A stretch of 64,000 bases of DNA from Streptococcus parasanguinis (GCF_016648855.1 NZ_JACLQU010000002.1:1-64000); one strand, 5' to 3'. Numbered from the stretch's first letter, positions 27,475 through 37,094 are shown. Program-made: numbers and translations. Notes: generated by a model from the sequence alone, not told the origin.

Positions 27475-27503
27475 ATTATAACACCAACATAACTTTGTAG
27501 CAA
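27475..27503 (-). promoter_or_regulatory. promoter of the DUF3137-lemA unit
   Basis: On the minus strand, TTGCTA (27503-27498), a 17-base spacer and TATAAT (27480-27475). The genes therefore do not depend on read-through from the small RNA upstream. Confidence 0.65.
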
Positions 27504-27535
27504 CTGTATTATAATAGTTTCGGTCCTTTGAAGGT

Positions 27536-27688
27536 ACAAAAAAATCCTGATCCGAAGACCAGGATTTGAGGCACCTTTCGGTGAGAACCGCCGGTTCACA
27601 CAACTGTTCAAGGTCCGCTCCTGCGTTACAATTGAATGTAGACCTCCTCAGCGCAAAAGGCTCCTAAGAGCCAATCGACTCATCGCAT
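27536..27688 (-). ncRNA. candidate small RNA, about 150 nt
   Basis: A strong promoter (27695-27724) and a terminator (AATCCTGGTCTTCGGATCAG with T7 tail, about 27566-27536) bracket a region with no reading frame. It folds into a series of hairpins: GGCTC-TTAG-GAGCC (27672-27659), AGGTC/GACCT closing a TACA/TGTA stem (27644-27610), GAACC/GGTTC (27597-27585) and CACC-GAAA-GGTG (27583-27572). I compared it by memory with SRP, tmRNA, RNase P, T-box and common riboswitch cores and did not recognise it. Confidence 0.6.
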
Positions 27689-27694
27689 AAATCT

Positions 27695-27724
27695 AGTTTA
27701 CCATGAACATCCACAAACTGTCAA
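27695..27724 (-). promoter_or_regulatory. promoter of the candidate small RNA
   Basis: On the minus strand, a perfect TTGACA (27724-27719), an 18-base spacer and an extended -10 TGGTAAACT (hexamer 27700-27695). It overlaps the stop codon of the AlkD-like gene. Confidence 0.7.
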
Positions 27725-28380
27725 GAAGGTAGGTACTTGCTTCCTTCTCGAATACTCAAAGGAGATAACTGCTCTCGATAGCGGTCGATAAAGGCCCCTA
27801 CCCAATCCGGATTAACCTTGGAATAATTGCGTAAACTCCAGCCGATTGCCTTATTTATAAAGAACTCGCTTTGACCTAGATTATTGAGGATCACTTTTTC
27901 TAACAAATCCGTATCTGTTTTTTCTTTCCTCATAAGCTGGTGATCAATGGCAATCCGCCTCAACCAAAAGTCCTGATCCCTACTCCAATCCAGCATAACC
28001 TGCTTGGTTTCTGGATAGTGAAAAGTAATCTCTCCGATGATAAGGTCCAATTGATCTATACTGTCCCACCATGATTTGGTTTGAGCCAATTCCTTTAGCT
28101 TTGGAAAATCTTCAGGTATAAGCTCCTTCTTCTTTTTATCCAGATAATCCATAGCAATATATTGGAACTCACGGTAGGGTTGCTGCCAACACTCTTCCAC
28201 AAAAGCCCAATCAATTGGATCCTTTATGAAAAGCTTAAAAAAATCTCTTTCAATCTTTTTGAGAATTGGTTTTTGAACCCCAAGAAAGCTGAATTTATTT
28301 TTCATATAAGCTTCCATTGCTGGGAGTTTCGCTGGATCAGCTTGGTCTTCTAACAATTTCAAAAGAATTTTTGTATCCAT
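27721..28380 (-). CDS. DNA alkylation repair protein (AlkD-like HEAT-repeat)
   Basis: A 219-residue, Trp-rich alpha-helical protein. FLGVQKPILKKIERDFFK near the start, then REFQYIAMDYLDKKKKELI, WWDSIDQLD and WSRDQDFWLRRIAIDHQL, and GWSLRNYSKVNPDWV near the end, are typical of the AlkC/AlkD DNA-glycosylase-like family built from HEAT repeats. The role would be removal of bulky or alkylated bases. It lies 15 bases after cls on the same strand. Confidence 0.88.
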   Translation of the reverse strand: MDTKILLKLLEDQADPAKLPAMEAYMKNKFSFLGVQKPILKKIERDFFKLFIKDPIDWAFVEECWQQPYREFQYIAMDYLDKKKKELIPEDFPKLKELAQTKSWWDSIDQLDLIIGEITFHYPETKQVMLDWSRDQDFWLRRIAIDHQLMRKEKTDTDLLEKVILNNLGQSEFFINKAIGWSLRNYSKVNPDWVGAFIDRYREQLSPLSIREGSKYLPS

Positions 28381-28395
28381 ATGATTCCTCCTTTT

Positions 28396-29970
28396 TTACA
28401 TCAAAGGTCCAATCAAAGAAAAGAGATAGCCAGCTAGACGATGAGCCATAGGCATTTTAGATAAACTTTCTAGAGTGACTTCCTCTGATAGAGCCTGGGT
28501 TTTCTCAAAATCTTCTTCAATCTTTAGCACTTCCAGAGTTTTGTAGAGATAGACCCCATCTTCAAAATTTTGATAGAGACTTCGGTAGTCTGTATTAATG
28601 GTTCCTACAACAGCTTGTTGGCTATCAGAAACATAAACTTTAGCATGGACAAAGCCTGGGGTATAACGGAAAATACGGACGCCAGCATCCAAGAGCACTT
28701 TAAAATAGGTCGTCGCAATATCAAAGGCATACTGTTTATCTGGAATCCCTGGCATAATAATCCGAACATCTACTCCTCGTTTGGCCGCGAAAGTCATAGC
28801 TCTAACCAATTCGTCATCCAAGATCAGATACGGCGTCATGATGTGAACATAATCGGTCGATGTATTCAGTAAATGAAGATAAACATCCTCAGCCACCTTA
28901 TGATAAGTCAATGGTGAATTGCCATAAGGAAGAACCAAGCCCTGGCTCTTTCTTTGTTGAGGTTTTTCTTGTAGATAGCGCTCCATATCCGCTTTGTCTT
29001 CTATTCCGGTCACTGTCCACATGGTCAAAAAAAGAGCTTTTAGTGTTTGAACTGCTGAACCATCTAATCGAAGGGCCGTATCCTTCCAATGGCCAAAGCG
29101 TTCTCGTTTATTGACATACTCATCAGCGATATTAACGCCACCAGTATAACCAACCTGCCCATCAATCACTGTGATTTTTCGATGATCTCGGTAATTGTAA
29201 TAGGTTGATAGAACGGGTTTGACTGGTGAGAAGGCCTGAGCTTTAATCCCAACCTTGTGTAGTCGCTCAATATAATCGTAGGACAAGGTAGTCATCTCAT
29301 TCATCCCATCAAACATGACACGGACATCAAGACCTGCCTTGGCCTTCTCCTCTAAAATGGCTAAAATCTCGCCCCACATGATTCCTTCATCAATAATGAA
29401 ATATTCCATGAAGATATAACGCTCCGCCTTTTTCAAATCCTCCAACAAGGCTGGAAGCATGTCATCTCCAAGTGGAAAATAGGTAACCGCTGTGTTTCTA
29501 TAGATAGGAAACTGTGCTGGACTATGCTCCAAAAAATAAGCTAATTTCTGTAATTGGCGATCACTTTGGGATAAATAATCAGCAACTTCTGGATCGGTGC
29601 TTAGATAGTCGGATACCTGCACTGTAGCATCCTCAAGCCGTTTCTTCAAGCGTCTGACACCCAAATCAGCCAGTGAAAAGTAAAGCAGAGCCGTCCCAAA
29701 AATTGGAAAGAGGGCAATGATAATCATCCAGGACAGTTTGGAACGAGAATCCATGGAACGATTGAGCAAGTAAAAGAAGGTAAAGACACTCAACAAGTGT
29801 TCCCATAAGATAATGGATGGGAAATGCTCTTGTAGACTGAGATATGAAAAGACAAGAAAGGCCAATTCCAGAAAGAAGAACAGAAGAATGGGAACCTTTC
29901 GGTTAAGTAGAATTTTGGCCCATCTGGAGGGCTTTTGAGGTAACAGCCTAGCACTTTGTTCTTCAGTCAT
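28396..29970 (-). CDS. cls: cardiolipin synthase
   Basis: The enzyme makes cardiolipin from two phosphatidylglycerols at the membrane. From ATG 29970 (AAAGGAG before it) it has 524 residues. Two N-terminal membrane segments lie at about residues 25-45 and 50-95. Two phospholipase-D HKD motifs follow: YRDHRKITVIDGQVGYTGG and FVHAKVYVSDSQQAVVGTIN. It is followed by the AlkD-like gene. Confidence 0.93.
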   Translation of the reverse strand: MTEEQSARLLPQKPSRWAKILLNRKVPILLFFFLELAFLVFSYLSLQEHFPSIILWEHLLSVFTFFYLLNRSMDSRSKLSWMIIIALFPIFGTALLYFSLADLGVRRLKKRLEDATVQVSDYLSTDPEVADYLSQSDRQLQKLAYFLEHSPAQFPIYRNTAVTYFPLGDDMLPALLEDLKKAERYIFMEYFIIDEGIMWGEILAILEEKAKAGLDVRVMFDGMNEMTTLSYDYIERLHKVGIKAQAFSPVKPVLSTYYNYRDHRKITVIDGQVGYTGGVNIADEYVNKRERFGHWKDTALRLDGSAVQTLKALFLTMWTVTGIEDKADMERYLQEKPQQRKSQGLVLPYGNSPLTYHKVAEDVYLHLLNTSTDYVHIMTPYLILDDELVRAMTFAAKRGVDVRIIMPGIPDKQYAFDIATTYFKVLLDAGVRIFRYTPGFVHAKVYVSDSQQAVVGTINTDYRSLYQNFEDGVYLYKTLEVLKIEEDFEKTQALSEEVTLESLSKMPMAHRLAGYLFSLIGPLM

Positions 29971-30099
29971 AAAGGCTCCTTTCATGTAGGGGAGACCATC
30001 ACAACTTTCCGGTCTCTTTCAGTAATTTTATTAGTATCATTTTAGCCTATGAAAAAGTCAGGGATAATTAACTATTGCGATTTACAAATGTCGTGATTT

Positions 30100-30606
30100 C
30101 TACTGTATTTTTCTCACCGGCCCTTCGATCGTCTTTTGCATCCAGACGATATCATGCCATTTGTTAAACTTATAGCCAATCTTTGGGAAATGAGCCACTT
30201 GGACATACCCTCGCTTTTCATGCATGGAAATGCTCGCTTCGTTCGGAACTGCGATACAAGCCAGAAAGCGTAAGTAGCCTCGTGCTTGCAACTCCTCTTC
30301 TAAGGCAGTATAAAGGGCCGATCCGATCCCTTGTCCACGCGCTTCTTTTGCTACATAAATAGACAATTCAGTGGTCCAATCATAGGCAGCGCGTGCATAA
30401 TAGGTCGAAGCATAGGCATACCCCACAACTTTCCCATCCACTTCTGCGACCAAATAAGGAAATTGGGTCAGCGTTTTTATGATGCGACTTTCAAATTCCT
30501 GGACAGTCGGCACATCAACCTCAAAGGTAATGGCTGTCTCTGTCACATAAGGTTGGTAAATCGCTCGGATAGCTGCTGCATCGCTGAGCTGAACGGGTCG
30601 AATCAT
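30100..30606 (-). CDS. GNAT N-acetyltransferase (phosphinothricin-acetyltransferase-like)
   Basis: A 168-residue protein. MIRPVQLSDAAAIRAIYQPY, the acetyl-CoA loop in KEARGQGIGSALYTALEEEL, and FLACIAVPNEASISMHEKRGY are characteristic of the PAT/BAR group of GNATs, which acetylate small amines such as phosphinothricin or methionine derivatives. It is transcribed alone, and its substrate is not known. Confidence 0.88.
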   Translation of the reverse strand: MIRPVQLSDAAAIRAIYQPYVTETAITFEVDVPTVQEFESRIIKTLTQFPYLVAEVDGKVVGYAYASTYYARAAYDWTTELSIYVAKEARGQGIGSALYTALEEELQARGYLRFLACIAVPNEASISMHEKRGYVQVAHFPKIGYKFNKWHDIVWMQKTIEGPVRKIQ

Positions 30607-30683
30607 TATGGTGGCCTCCTCATTAGATTATACCTAGTATACCGATATGCCTTCTCACTGTCAATGAAGGACTAGCAGCAAGC

Positions 30684-30711
30684 AAAAAATCCTGGAATTG
30701 TATCCAGGATT
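30684..30711 (-). terminator. terminator after the beta-helix gene
   Basis: The minus-strand stem AATCCTGGA/TCCAGGATT is followed by six T, 11 bases after the stop at 30722. Confidence 0.8.
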
Positions 30712-30721
30712 TCCATCCTTC

Positions 30722-32752
30722 TTAAACCGTTTGACGTAACCCCATCATCCGGTAAAGGAATAAAGCACTCGGAGCTTTCAAAAAGCTCTTTTGCTTGGAA
30801 TTTGTTGCTTTTAAGACATAGTTAGGTTTGACTGTTTTAGTGACTGTCTTTGCTTGTTTAAGATTCAGACCGGTTTGTTTTTTAGACGGTTGAACTTTCG
30901 ATGGTTGAAGGGGAACTTTCACTGCGCCTGTTTGAAGGGGTTTTTCTTTCACCTTCAAGGCTTGTACAACTGGTTTTGAAGCAGGAGCAGATAGTCCTCC
31001 TTGAGCTGAATGAGAGAGTTGACTCATGGTTTGATTATTTCTGACTTCGACATGGTTTAGGATACCTCCATTTGGATTGAGGTGATCGGTCACACCTGTA
31101 TCAAATGGCGCTACAAATACATTGTCCTCAATGGTGACATTTTTAATATCTCCATAGCGCGTTTCAACATCAATCGATCCACGATGCTTGTTGTAGATAT
31201 CGCTCTTCGTTCCTGTGCGCTCCAAGAGATTGTGGTGAACCCGAATCCCTTCTTCATTCAAATCAAAGTTATGGCCCTTAAAGACAGTCGTCAAGCGAAT
31301 TCCAGCATCACCGATATTGTCTTTAATCCGATTGTAGGCAATCTCATGGCCTTTTCCACCAAAGATCCCAACACCACCAGCGCGCCAACCGAGTTCAATC
31401 GTATTGTGCAAGAATTTATTATTTTCTGCTACTGCCGATTCTGTCCCATCTGCAATACTTGACCAGCTGGCAAGTCCGTCATCTCCATTCCCACGGATAC
31501 TAGAATTGCGGACAATCGAATTCTTAGTCCCTTGGGCGAAGTTAACTCCGTCAGCTAAATTGTTTCGCAAACGGACATTTTCTACTACTAGACCATCTGT
31601 GTACTTCATATCATTTTTGCCAGCATAATCGCCAATCCACATGCCAACTTCAAAGTGTTCGGCCCAAATATCGTGAATATGAGAGTTCTTCCCTGGTGTT
31701 CCAGAAATGGCCTTGTACTGAGCGTTTTCACCATAGCGTGAACGGAGGTTGGAGGATAGATAGACATCGCTAAATTCAACATGGTTATCTTGATGAAGGA
31801 AGTCAAAACCACCGCCACCAGCTAGGTCGCTAGTGAAATGCAGTTGGGTATGCCAGATACCAGCCCCTGAAATCTTCATATCAGAAGCATCGATACCGAC
31901 TTTTCGATTGAGATTAAATCGCCCAGCTGGGATATAGACATTCTTTCCGGTTTGTTTAGCTTCATAAATCGCATCATAGAGGGCCTGGCTGTCATCAGTA
32001 TCGTCGTTTGGCGTAGCTCCTTTAGAAACAATATTGATAGCATTATCCCCTTGAGCAATCGGGTCTGGAGCTTGCTCGAATTCCACAAAGTCAAGGCCGT
32101 AATGGACGTCGTCTGACCTGTTTTTCACCAGTGAAACCACATCTCCTTTTTGAAGCTGAAGGCCTGGAAGGAGGCTGTGTACTTCATCAAATTGGAACCG
32201 AGCGCGTGTATCAGCCTGGGCACTATCATGAACACCTTTGTCATTCAAGTACTGCCAGTTAGACGTGGATGAAAGATCCAATTGTTGAACACTATGACCA
32301 TTCACCTGTACATCGAGTTGTCCACTGGCTCCATCTGGCACTGTATAGCGTACAGTTAAGGCATTGGCTGGTTCATTTACCTTAAAGGAGACACCATCTC
32401 CTTTTTCTTTTAAAGCGACATAAGTCTGATCAGAAGCTTCAATAGCTGTTGAGTGACTGTCTTGAGACTGCTCTACCTCTGCCTTTCCAAGGAGGTTCCC
32501 TTTGTCTGCTTCATAACGGGTGTAAGGCATAGATGCGCCATATTGGCTGGTATCTACTTGAGAGCTAGCGGGATCAGAGGTTGTCGCTTCTTGTCCTTGT
32601 GTTTGGATTTGTGTCTGCTCTCCAGCTTGATCAGCTGCCACAGATTGTCCAGTCAAAAAACAAGCCCCCATGATCGCAATCACGACAGAAAAGACTCCAA
32701 GCTTAGACTTGCGAATGCCAAAAACGATATCTTTGTTTAAATGATTCATCAC
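30722..32752 (-). CDS. secreted CBM/beta-helix protein, glycoside-hydrolase-87-like
   Basis: A 676-residue exported protein. The signal region GIRKSKLGVFSVVIAIMGAC is a relaxed YSIRK-type signal with cleavage near VAADQ (about residue 41). Then come a Gln/Thr-rich linker, a CBM35-like beta-sandwich (about 75-230), and a right-handed beta-helix (about 240-575) with NVYIPAGRFNLNRKVGI and NNLADGVNFAQGTKN repeats. This order is seen in alpha-1,3-glucanase/mycodextranase-type proteins, so a role on biofilm or host glucan is plausible. The C-terminus is a basic, Pro/Val/Lys-rich tail with no LPXTG or membrane segment, so it is secreted or held by charge. Confidence 0.75.
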   Translation of the reverse strand: MMNHLNKDIVFGIRKSKLGVFSVVIAIMGACFLTGQSVAADQAGEQTQIQTQGQEATTSDPASSQVDTSQYGASMPYTRYEADKGNLLGKAEVEQSQDSHSTAIEASDQTYVALKEKGDGVSFKVNEPANALTVRYTVPDGASGQLDVQVNGHSVQQLDLSSTSNWQYLNDKGVHDSAQADTRARFQFDEVHSLLPGLQLQKGDVVSLVKNRSDDVHYGLDFVEFEQAPDPIAQGDNAINIVSKGATPNDDTDDSQALYDAIYEAKQTGKNVYIPAGRFNLNRKVGIDASDMKISGAGIWHTQLHFTSDLAGGGGFDFLHQDNHVEFSDVYLSSNLRSRYGENAQYKAISGTPGKNSHIHDIWAEHFEVGMWIGDYAGKNDMKYTDGLVVENVRLRNNLADGVNFAQGTKNSIVRNSSIRGNGDDGLASWSSIADGTESAVAENNKFLHNTIELGWRAGGVGIFGGKGHEIAYNRIKDNIGDAGIRLTTVFKGHNFDLNEEGIRVHHNLLERTGTKSDIYNKHRGSIDVETRYGDIKNVTIEDNVFVAPFDTGVTDHLNPNGGILNHVEVRNNQTMSQLSHSAQGGLSAPASKPVVQALKVKEKPLQTGAVKVPLQPSKVQPSKKQTGLNLKQAKTVTKTVKPNYVLKATNSKQKSFLKAPSALFLYRMMGLRQTV

Positions 32753-32890
32753 ACATTTCTCCTTTTATTTTTTACAACGATTCTATCCTAATAAAAAATA
32801 TCATGACAAACAAGGTGAATTGTGTGAATATTCTGTATCAATTTGTTGCAGATATGTTAACCTTTTTATGTAGTAATAAAAGTGAGCAAG

Positions 32891-32926
32891 AAAAAGAGGC
32901 TGAGAATTCTATCTCAAACCTCTTTT
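32891..32926 (-). terminator. terminator of the ABC exporter operon
   Basis: The arms AAAAGAGG and CCTCTTTT (32892-32899 and 32919-32926), with an inner TGAGA/TCTCA stem, follow the stop at 32939. Confidence 0.8.
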
Positions 32927-32938
32927 GATGACACGCGC

Positions 32939-34717
32939 TTATTCCGCTTTTTTATTTGAAAATTGGCTATTGTAGAGCTCATAGTAGAACCCTTTGTCTG
33001 CTAACAAGGATTGGTGATTTCCTTGCTCGATGATTTGACCATCTTTGAGGACAAGGATTTTATCTGCTTCTTGAATGGTAGACAAGCGGTGAGCAATGAC
33101 AAAGCTAGTCCGCCCTTTCATCAAATTCTTCATCGCTTTTTGAATCAAGAGCTCTAAACGCGTATCGACAGAAGACGTCGCTTCATCCAAAATCAAGATT
33201 TTAGGATCCGCTAGGAGCGCACGCGCAATGGTTAGGAGTTGCTTTTGGCCTAGAGAAATATTGCTAGACTCCTGATTCATTTCCATATTGTAACCACCAG
33301 GAAGCGTCCGGATAAAGTGATCGACATTGGCTGCCTTTGCAGCTTCCACAATTTCTTCATCCGTCGCCTCGAGATTACCAAAGCGAAGGTTTTCTTTGAT
33401 GGTTCCTTCATATAACCAAGCATCCTGAAGCACCATTCCGAATTGTTTGCGGTAATCTTGGCGTGACAGATGGCGAATATCATGACCATCCACCGTGATG
33501 GAGCCTGCAGTCACATCGTAAAAGCGCATCAGCAAATTAATCAAGGTTGTTTTTCCTGCTCCGGTCGGTCCGACAATGGCCACCATTTCACCTGGTTTGA
33601 CTTCTAGGTTGAAATCACGAATCAAGGGTTTGTCCGCTACATATTGGAAATCGACGTTTTTAAAGCTGACTTGCCCTGTCAAATCTCCAGAGAGGGTTTC
33701 AGTCACATCTGCTACTTCATCTGGTTCATCCATGACTTGGAAAATCCGATCTAGAGACGATTTGGCACTTTGGAGTTGGCCGGCTAATTGGGTCAAGTTT
33801 TGAATCGGTTGGTTGATCTGCCAAACATATTGAACGAAGGCCTGCATATTCCCGACAGTCAAACGACCTGCTAACACTTGTAAGCCACCAAACAAAGCGA
33901 TAATGAGATAAGTCAAATCTGATATTCCATTTAAAATCGGCATCATTAAGCCAGAAATGAAATTAGCCTTGAATCCTACTTTTTGAAGGTGATGGGTAAT
34001 ATCATGAAACTCTTGCTGGGAAGATTTTTCTCGGACGTAGAGCTTGAGGACATTAAAGCCTGTTAAATTTTCTTGCACAAAGCCGTTCATTGCCCCCAAA
34101 ACATCTGCCTGCTCTTTAAAGTAAGGCTGAGATTTTTTCATGATAAATCGAGCACTGAAATAAGTGATTGGAATGGACAAGATCACCACCATCCCCAATT
34201 GGATATTTAAGTACAAGACCATGGTGATGACAAAGAGCAAGGTAAAGATAGCGTTGACGATTTGTAAAAAGGACTGTTGCAAGGCATTAGAGACGGTTTC
34301 GACATCGCTAGTAAAACGTCCGAGCAAATCTCCAAACTGATGCCGGTCAAAATAAGAAACCGGAATGTGATTGATTTTATGAGACAAATCATTTCGCATG
34401 TCCTGAACGGTTTTTTGAACAGCATTGGTCATGAAATAGTTGGAATAATAAGATCCCAACTCATAGAGGACCCCACGGAATAGATAGAGCGTCATAATGA
34501 TAGCGATGTAGGAAGTATTCAGACTAGCTCCTGCAAGGCCTTTTGCCATATCCATGAGATTCTTTGTCAACTCCGTAATGGCAAGTCCCAAAACAAAGGG
34601 TTCGACAACACTCATGATGACACTTAGGATTTTTAAGAAAATGGACAAGCAAACTTCCAAGCGATAGGATCTCAAGTAAGTCCATAGTCTACTAAAACTG
34701 TTTTGTTCTGGTTTCAT
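32939..34717 (-). CDS. ABC exporter, fused membrane and ATPase domains (subunit B)
   Basis: From ATG 34717 (MKPEQNSFSRLW, AAAGGAG at -7) it has 592 residues; the ATG at 34738 lies in the preceding gene. Six membrane segments (about 30-310) are followed by an ATPase with Walker A GPTGAGKTT, the signature region NISLGQKQLLTIARA and Walker B ILILDEATSS. Together with the upstream partner it forms a heterodimeric multidrug/lipid-type exporter (LmrCD/PatAB-like layout). The genes are 13 bases apart and share one transcript. Confidence 0.92.
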   Translation of the reverse strand: MKPEQNSFSRLWTYLRSYRLEVCLSIFLKILSVIMSVVEPFVLGLAITELTKNLMDMAKGLAGASLNTSYIAIIMTLYLFRGVLYELGSYYSNYFMTNAVQKTVQDMRNDLSHKINHIPVSYFDRHQFGDLLGRFTSDVETVSNALQQSFLQIVNAIFTLLFVITMVLYLNIQLGMVVILSIPITYFSARFIMKKSQPYFKEQADVLGAMNGFVQENLTGFNVLKLYVREKSSQQEFHDITHHLQKVGFKANFISGLMMPILNGISDLTYLIIALFGGLQVLAGRLTVGNMQAFVQYVWQINQPIQNLTQLAGQLQSAKSSLDRIFQVMDEPDEVADVTETLSGDLTGQVSFKNVDFQYVADKPLIRDFNLEVKPGEMVAIVGPTGAGKTTLINLLMRFYDVTAGSITVDGHDIRHLSRQDYRKQFGMVLQDAWLYEGTIKENLRFGNLEATDEEIVEAAKAANVDHFIRTLPGGYNMEMNQESSNISLGQKQLLTIARALLADPKILILDEATSSVDTRLELLIQKAMKNLMKGRTSFVIAHRLSTIQEADKILVLKDGQIIEQGNHQSLLADKGFYYELYNSQFSNKKAE

Positions 34718-34730
34718 CTGCTTCTCCTTT

Positions 34731-36467
34731 CTATTCATCTGTTAATGATGGACTATCGAGCTGCGAATTAGCGATTTCACGATAGATTTCATTACTTTCC
34801 ATCAATTCATCGTGAGTTCCTCGACCGACGATCTCCCCTTGATCCAAGACAATAATTTGATCCGCATCCATAATGGTTCCCACACGTTGCGCTACGATCA
34901 AAACGGTCGCATCTCCTGTAACTTCTTTGAGACGCTTCCGCAAAGTGGCATCCGTCTTGTAGTCTAAGGCAGAGAAGGAATCATCAAAAATAAAGACATC
35001 TGGATCTTTGACAACAGCACGAGCGATGGACAAGCGTTGTTTTTGGCCACCTGAAAGGTTGCTACCACCTTCTGCCAAATGCGTATCAAAGCGTTCCTCA
35101 CGGCTGTCGATAAATTCCTTGGCTTGGGAAATTTCAGCCGCTTGTTCTAGCTCTTGTACAGAGGCATCTTCTTTTCCATAACGAAGGTTCTCAGCAATGG
35201 TTCCTGTAAAAAGCAATGCCTTTTGCGGAATAAAACCAATCTTTTGGCGAAGGGCTTTCAGATTGTAGTCACGGACATCCACGCCATCCACCAAAATCTT
35301 TCCAAGTGTTACATCATAGAATCGAGGAATCAACTGCACAAGTGAAGATTTCCCAGAACCGGTCGAGCCGATAAAGGCAATCGTTTCTCCAGGTTTGGCC
35401 CGAAAGGAAATGTTGTGAAGAACTGGACTCTCTGTCTCACCTGGATAAGCAAAGGTAACATTGTCAAATTCCAAATAGCCACGAGATGCTGTTTCTGTTA
35501 CACCATTCTCATTTGGATCGATCGAAATGGGCATATCCATGATTTCCTTGAGACGACGGCTAGAAACCGCTGTCCGAGGATACATGGTAAAGAGATTGGC
35601 TAAAAAGAGGAAAGATAAGAGCGCGTGAAAACTATACTCAATAAAGGCAACTAGATCCCCAATTTTCAAACTACCGTCATGAAGAGGATCCAAAGCAAAC
35701 CAGACAATCGCCACAATCATAGCAATGATGATCTGTACAAATAGGGGTTCTGTCAAACCAGTAAGTTTGAACAATTTATTCGAGTTTTCTGCGTAGACTT
35801 CATTTTCAGCCGCAAATTTATCCTCTTGGAATTCTTCGCGGGCAAAGGCACGAATCACACGAAGCCCTGTCAAATTTTCACGCGCAAACTGGTTGAGATG
35901 GTCGAGGGTCTTTTGTTGCTTCTCAGAAAGTGGACGTGTCTTAACTGCTACATACCAGACGACGACAGCAAGAAATGGTACAGAAACCGCTACAATCCAC
36001 GCTAAAGAAGGACTGGTCGTGAGAATCAAGAGAACACTGGAAACCATCATCAAGGGTGTAATGACCCCCATCTTCAACATAGAATCCGCAAACTGCATCA
36101 AAACAAAGGCATCCGAAGTCAAGCGAGTGACCAATGACGATACCCCAATTTGCTCATACTCGCGATGCGAGTACTCCTGTAACTTAGCATAGAGGTCATT
36201 GCGCATATCGCGGACCATGGTGGTCGTTAGTTGACCAACCGCGTAAGACAAGATAATCCGTCCCACAATCCCAAGCAAAATGATCGCAAACATGACCCAG
36301 CCCCAGAAATATAGCCGATCCACATCACGCGGGTTAATCCCCTCATCAATCATGCGAGCTAGAATCGTTGGCAAGCCCAAATTGACAATAACAAACAGGA
36401 CCGCTGAAAATAGATTCAGGGCTAGCCACTTGGGATACTTTTTCAAGTAAGACCAAATATAAAGCAT
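34731..36467 (-). CDS. ABC exporter, fused membrane and ATPase domains (subunit A)
   Basis: From ATG 36467 (MLYIWSYLKKYP, AAGGAG before it) it has 578 residues; the extra 39 upstream residues are not family-like. It has six membrane segments and then an ATPase with Walker A GSTGSGKSS, signature NLSGGQKQRLSIARA and Walker B VFIFDDSFSALD. The Walker B ends in Asp-Asp rather than Asp-Glu, so this half is likely the degenerate site of a heterodimer. The following partner (32939-34717) has the canonical DE. Confidence 0.92.
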   Translation of the reverse strand: MLYIWSYLKKYPKWLALNLFSAVLFVIVNLGLPTILARMIDEGINPRDVDRLYFWGWVMFAIILLGIVGRIILSYAVGQLTTTMVRDMRNDLYAKLQEYSHREYEQIGVSSLVTRLTSDAFVLMQFADSMLKMGVITPLMMVSSVLLILTTSPSLAWIVAVSVPFLAVVVWYVAVKTRPLSEKQQKTLDHLNQFARENLTGLRVIRAFAREEFQEDKFAAENEVYAENSNKLFKLTGLTEPLFVQIIIAMIVAIVWFALDPLHDGSLKIGDLVAFIEYSFHALLSFLFLANLFTMYPRTAVSSRRLKEIMDMPISIDPNENGVTETASRGYLEFDNVTFAYPGETESPVLHNISFRAKPGETIAFIGSTGSGKSSLVQLIPRFYDVTLGKILVDGVDVRDYNLKALRQKIGFIPQKALLFTGTIAENLRYGKEDASVQELEQAAEISQAKEFIDSREERFDTHLAEGGSNLSGGQKQRLSIARAVVKDPDVFIFDDSFSALDYKTDATLRKRLKEVTGDATVLIVAQRVGTIMDADQIIVLDQGEIVGRGTHDELMESNEIYREIANSQLDSPSLTDE

Positions 36468-36607
36468 AGATGATTCTCCTTTTCCATAAATAATAACCTT
36501 GATCACACAGAAAAGAGGGAGCGAGACGAAATCATTTTCAAAGAAAATCATTCCTGCCCCAGTCCCATCTGTAGTCTCATTCATTATACCAAACTAGTCA
36601 TAAAAGT

Positions 36608-36636
36608 AAAGCAAAAGAGCAGGTTTCCCCACTCTT
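36608..36636 (-). terminator. terminator after lipoprotein 1
   Basis: The minus-strand stem AAGAGTGGGG-AAA-CCTGCTCTT (two wobble pairs) is followed by T-rich sequence. Confidence 0.65.
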
Positions 36637-36644
36637 CATATGCA

Positions 36645-37094
36645 TTATTTCGTGCGTTTGAATTTAGCGTTTTTAAGAATCATAAGATCCCCTTGGTTGC
36701 TATTACTTAACTTAGAAAGATCAAATGTCAAATAATCACCATCGACCTTGTATGTAATCTTTTCTCCTTTACCATCATTTGACGAGATTGTTTTCTCTTT
36801 TTGATTGATTTTGACATCATAAGATCGCTCATTCTTTTGACCAGCGACTTCACCCGCGATGCTGAGGGTTCCTTTAGAATCTTTGATCTTAATAGAAACT
36901 TCAAAATTAATAACGTTTCCAATAGACTCTAATTGACTACCTGATAAGCCTTGCTCCTCAAGAATTTTCTTGAGTTCAGTTTTTGATGGTTTGTAGACAT
37001 AAGTCCCATTATCACTTTTTGCACCACATGCCACCAAGAGGACTGCTGCAAAAACTGCAACGAAAGCTAAAAGAATACGTTTAATATTTTTCAT
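36645..37094 (-). CDS. small lipoprotein, paralogue 1 of 3
   Basis: From ATG 37094 (MKNIKRILLAFVAVFAAVLL, then VACGAK), about 149 residues. A lipoprotein signal with lipobox LLVAC places the mature N-terminal Cys on the outer membrane face. The mature domain starts KSDNGTYVYKPSKTELKKIL and ends KNAKFKRTK. It is about two-thirds alike in pattern to the two genes that follow (37203-37655 and 37803-38246). The lipid-anchored small beta-domain is of unknown function. Each gene has its own terminator, so they may be expressed separately. Confidence 0.85.
   Translation of the reverse strand: MKNIKRILLAFVAVFAAVLLVACGAKSDNGTYVYKPSKTELKKILEEQGLSGSQLESIGNVINFEVSIKIKDSKGTLSIAGEVAGQKNERSYDVKINQKEKTISSNDGKGEKITYKVDGDYLTFDLSKLSNSNQGDLMILKNAKFKRTK

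Noticed and set aside
27536..27688. Identification of the small RNA as SRP RNA, T-box or FMN riboswitch
   Set aside because: Short matches (GGCGGT, GGACC) occur, but the SRP GGAA tetraloop core, the T-box sequence and the full FMN core are missing.
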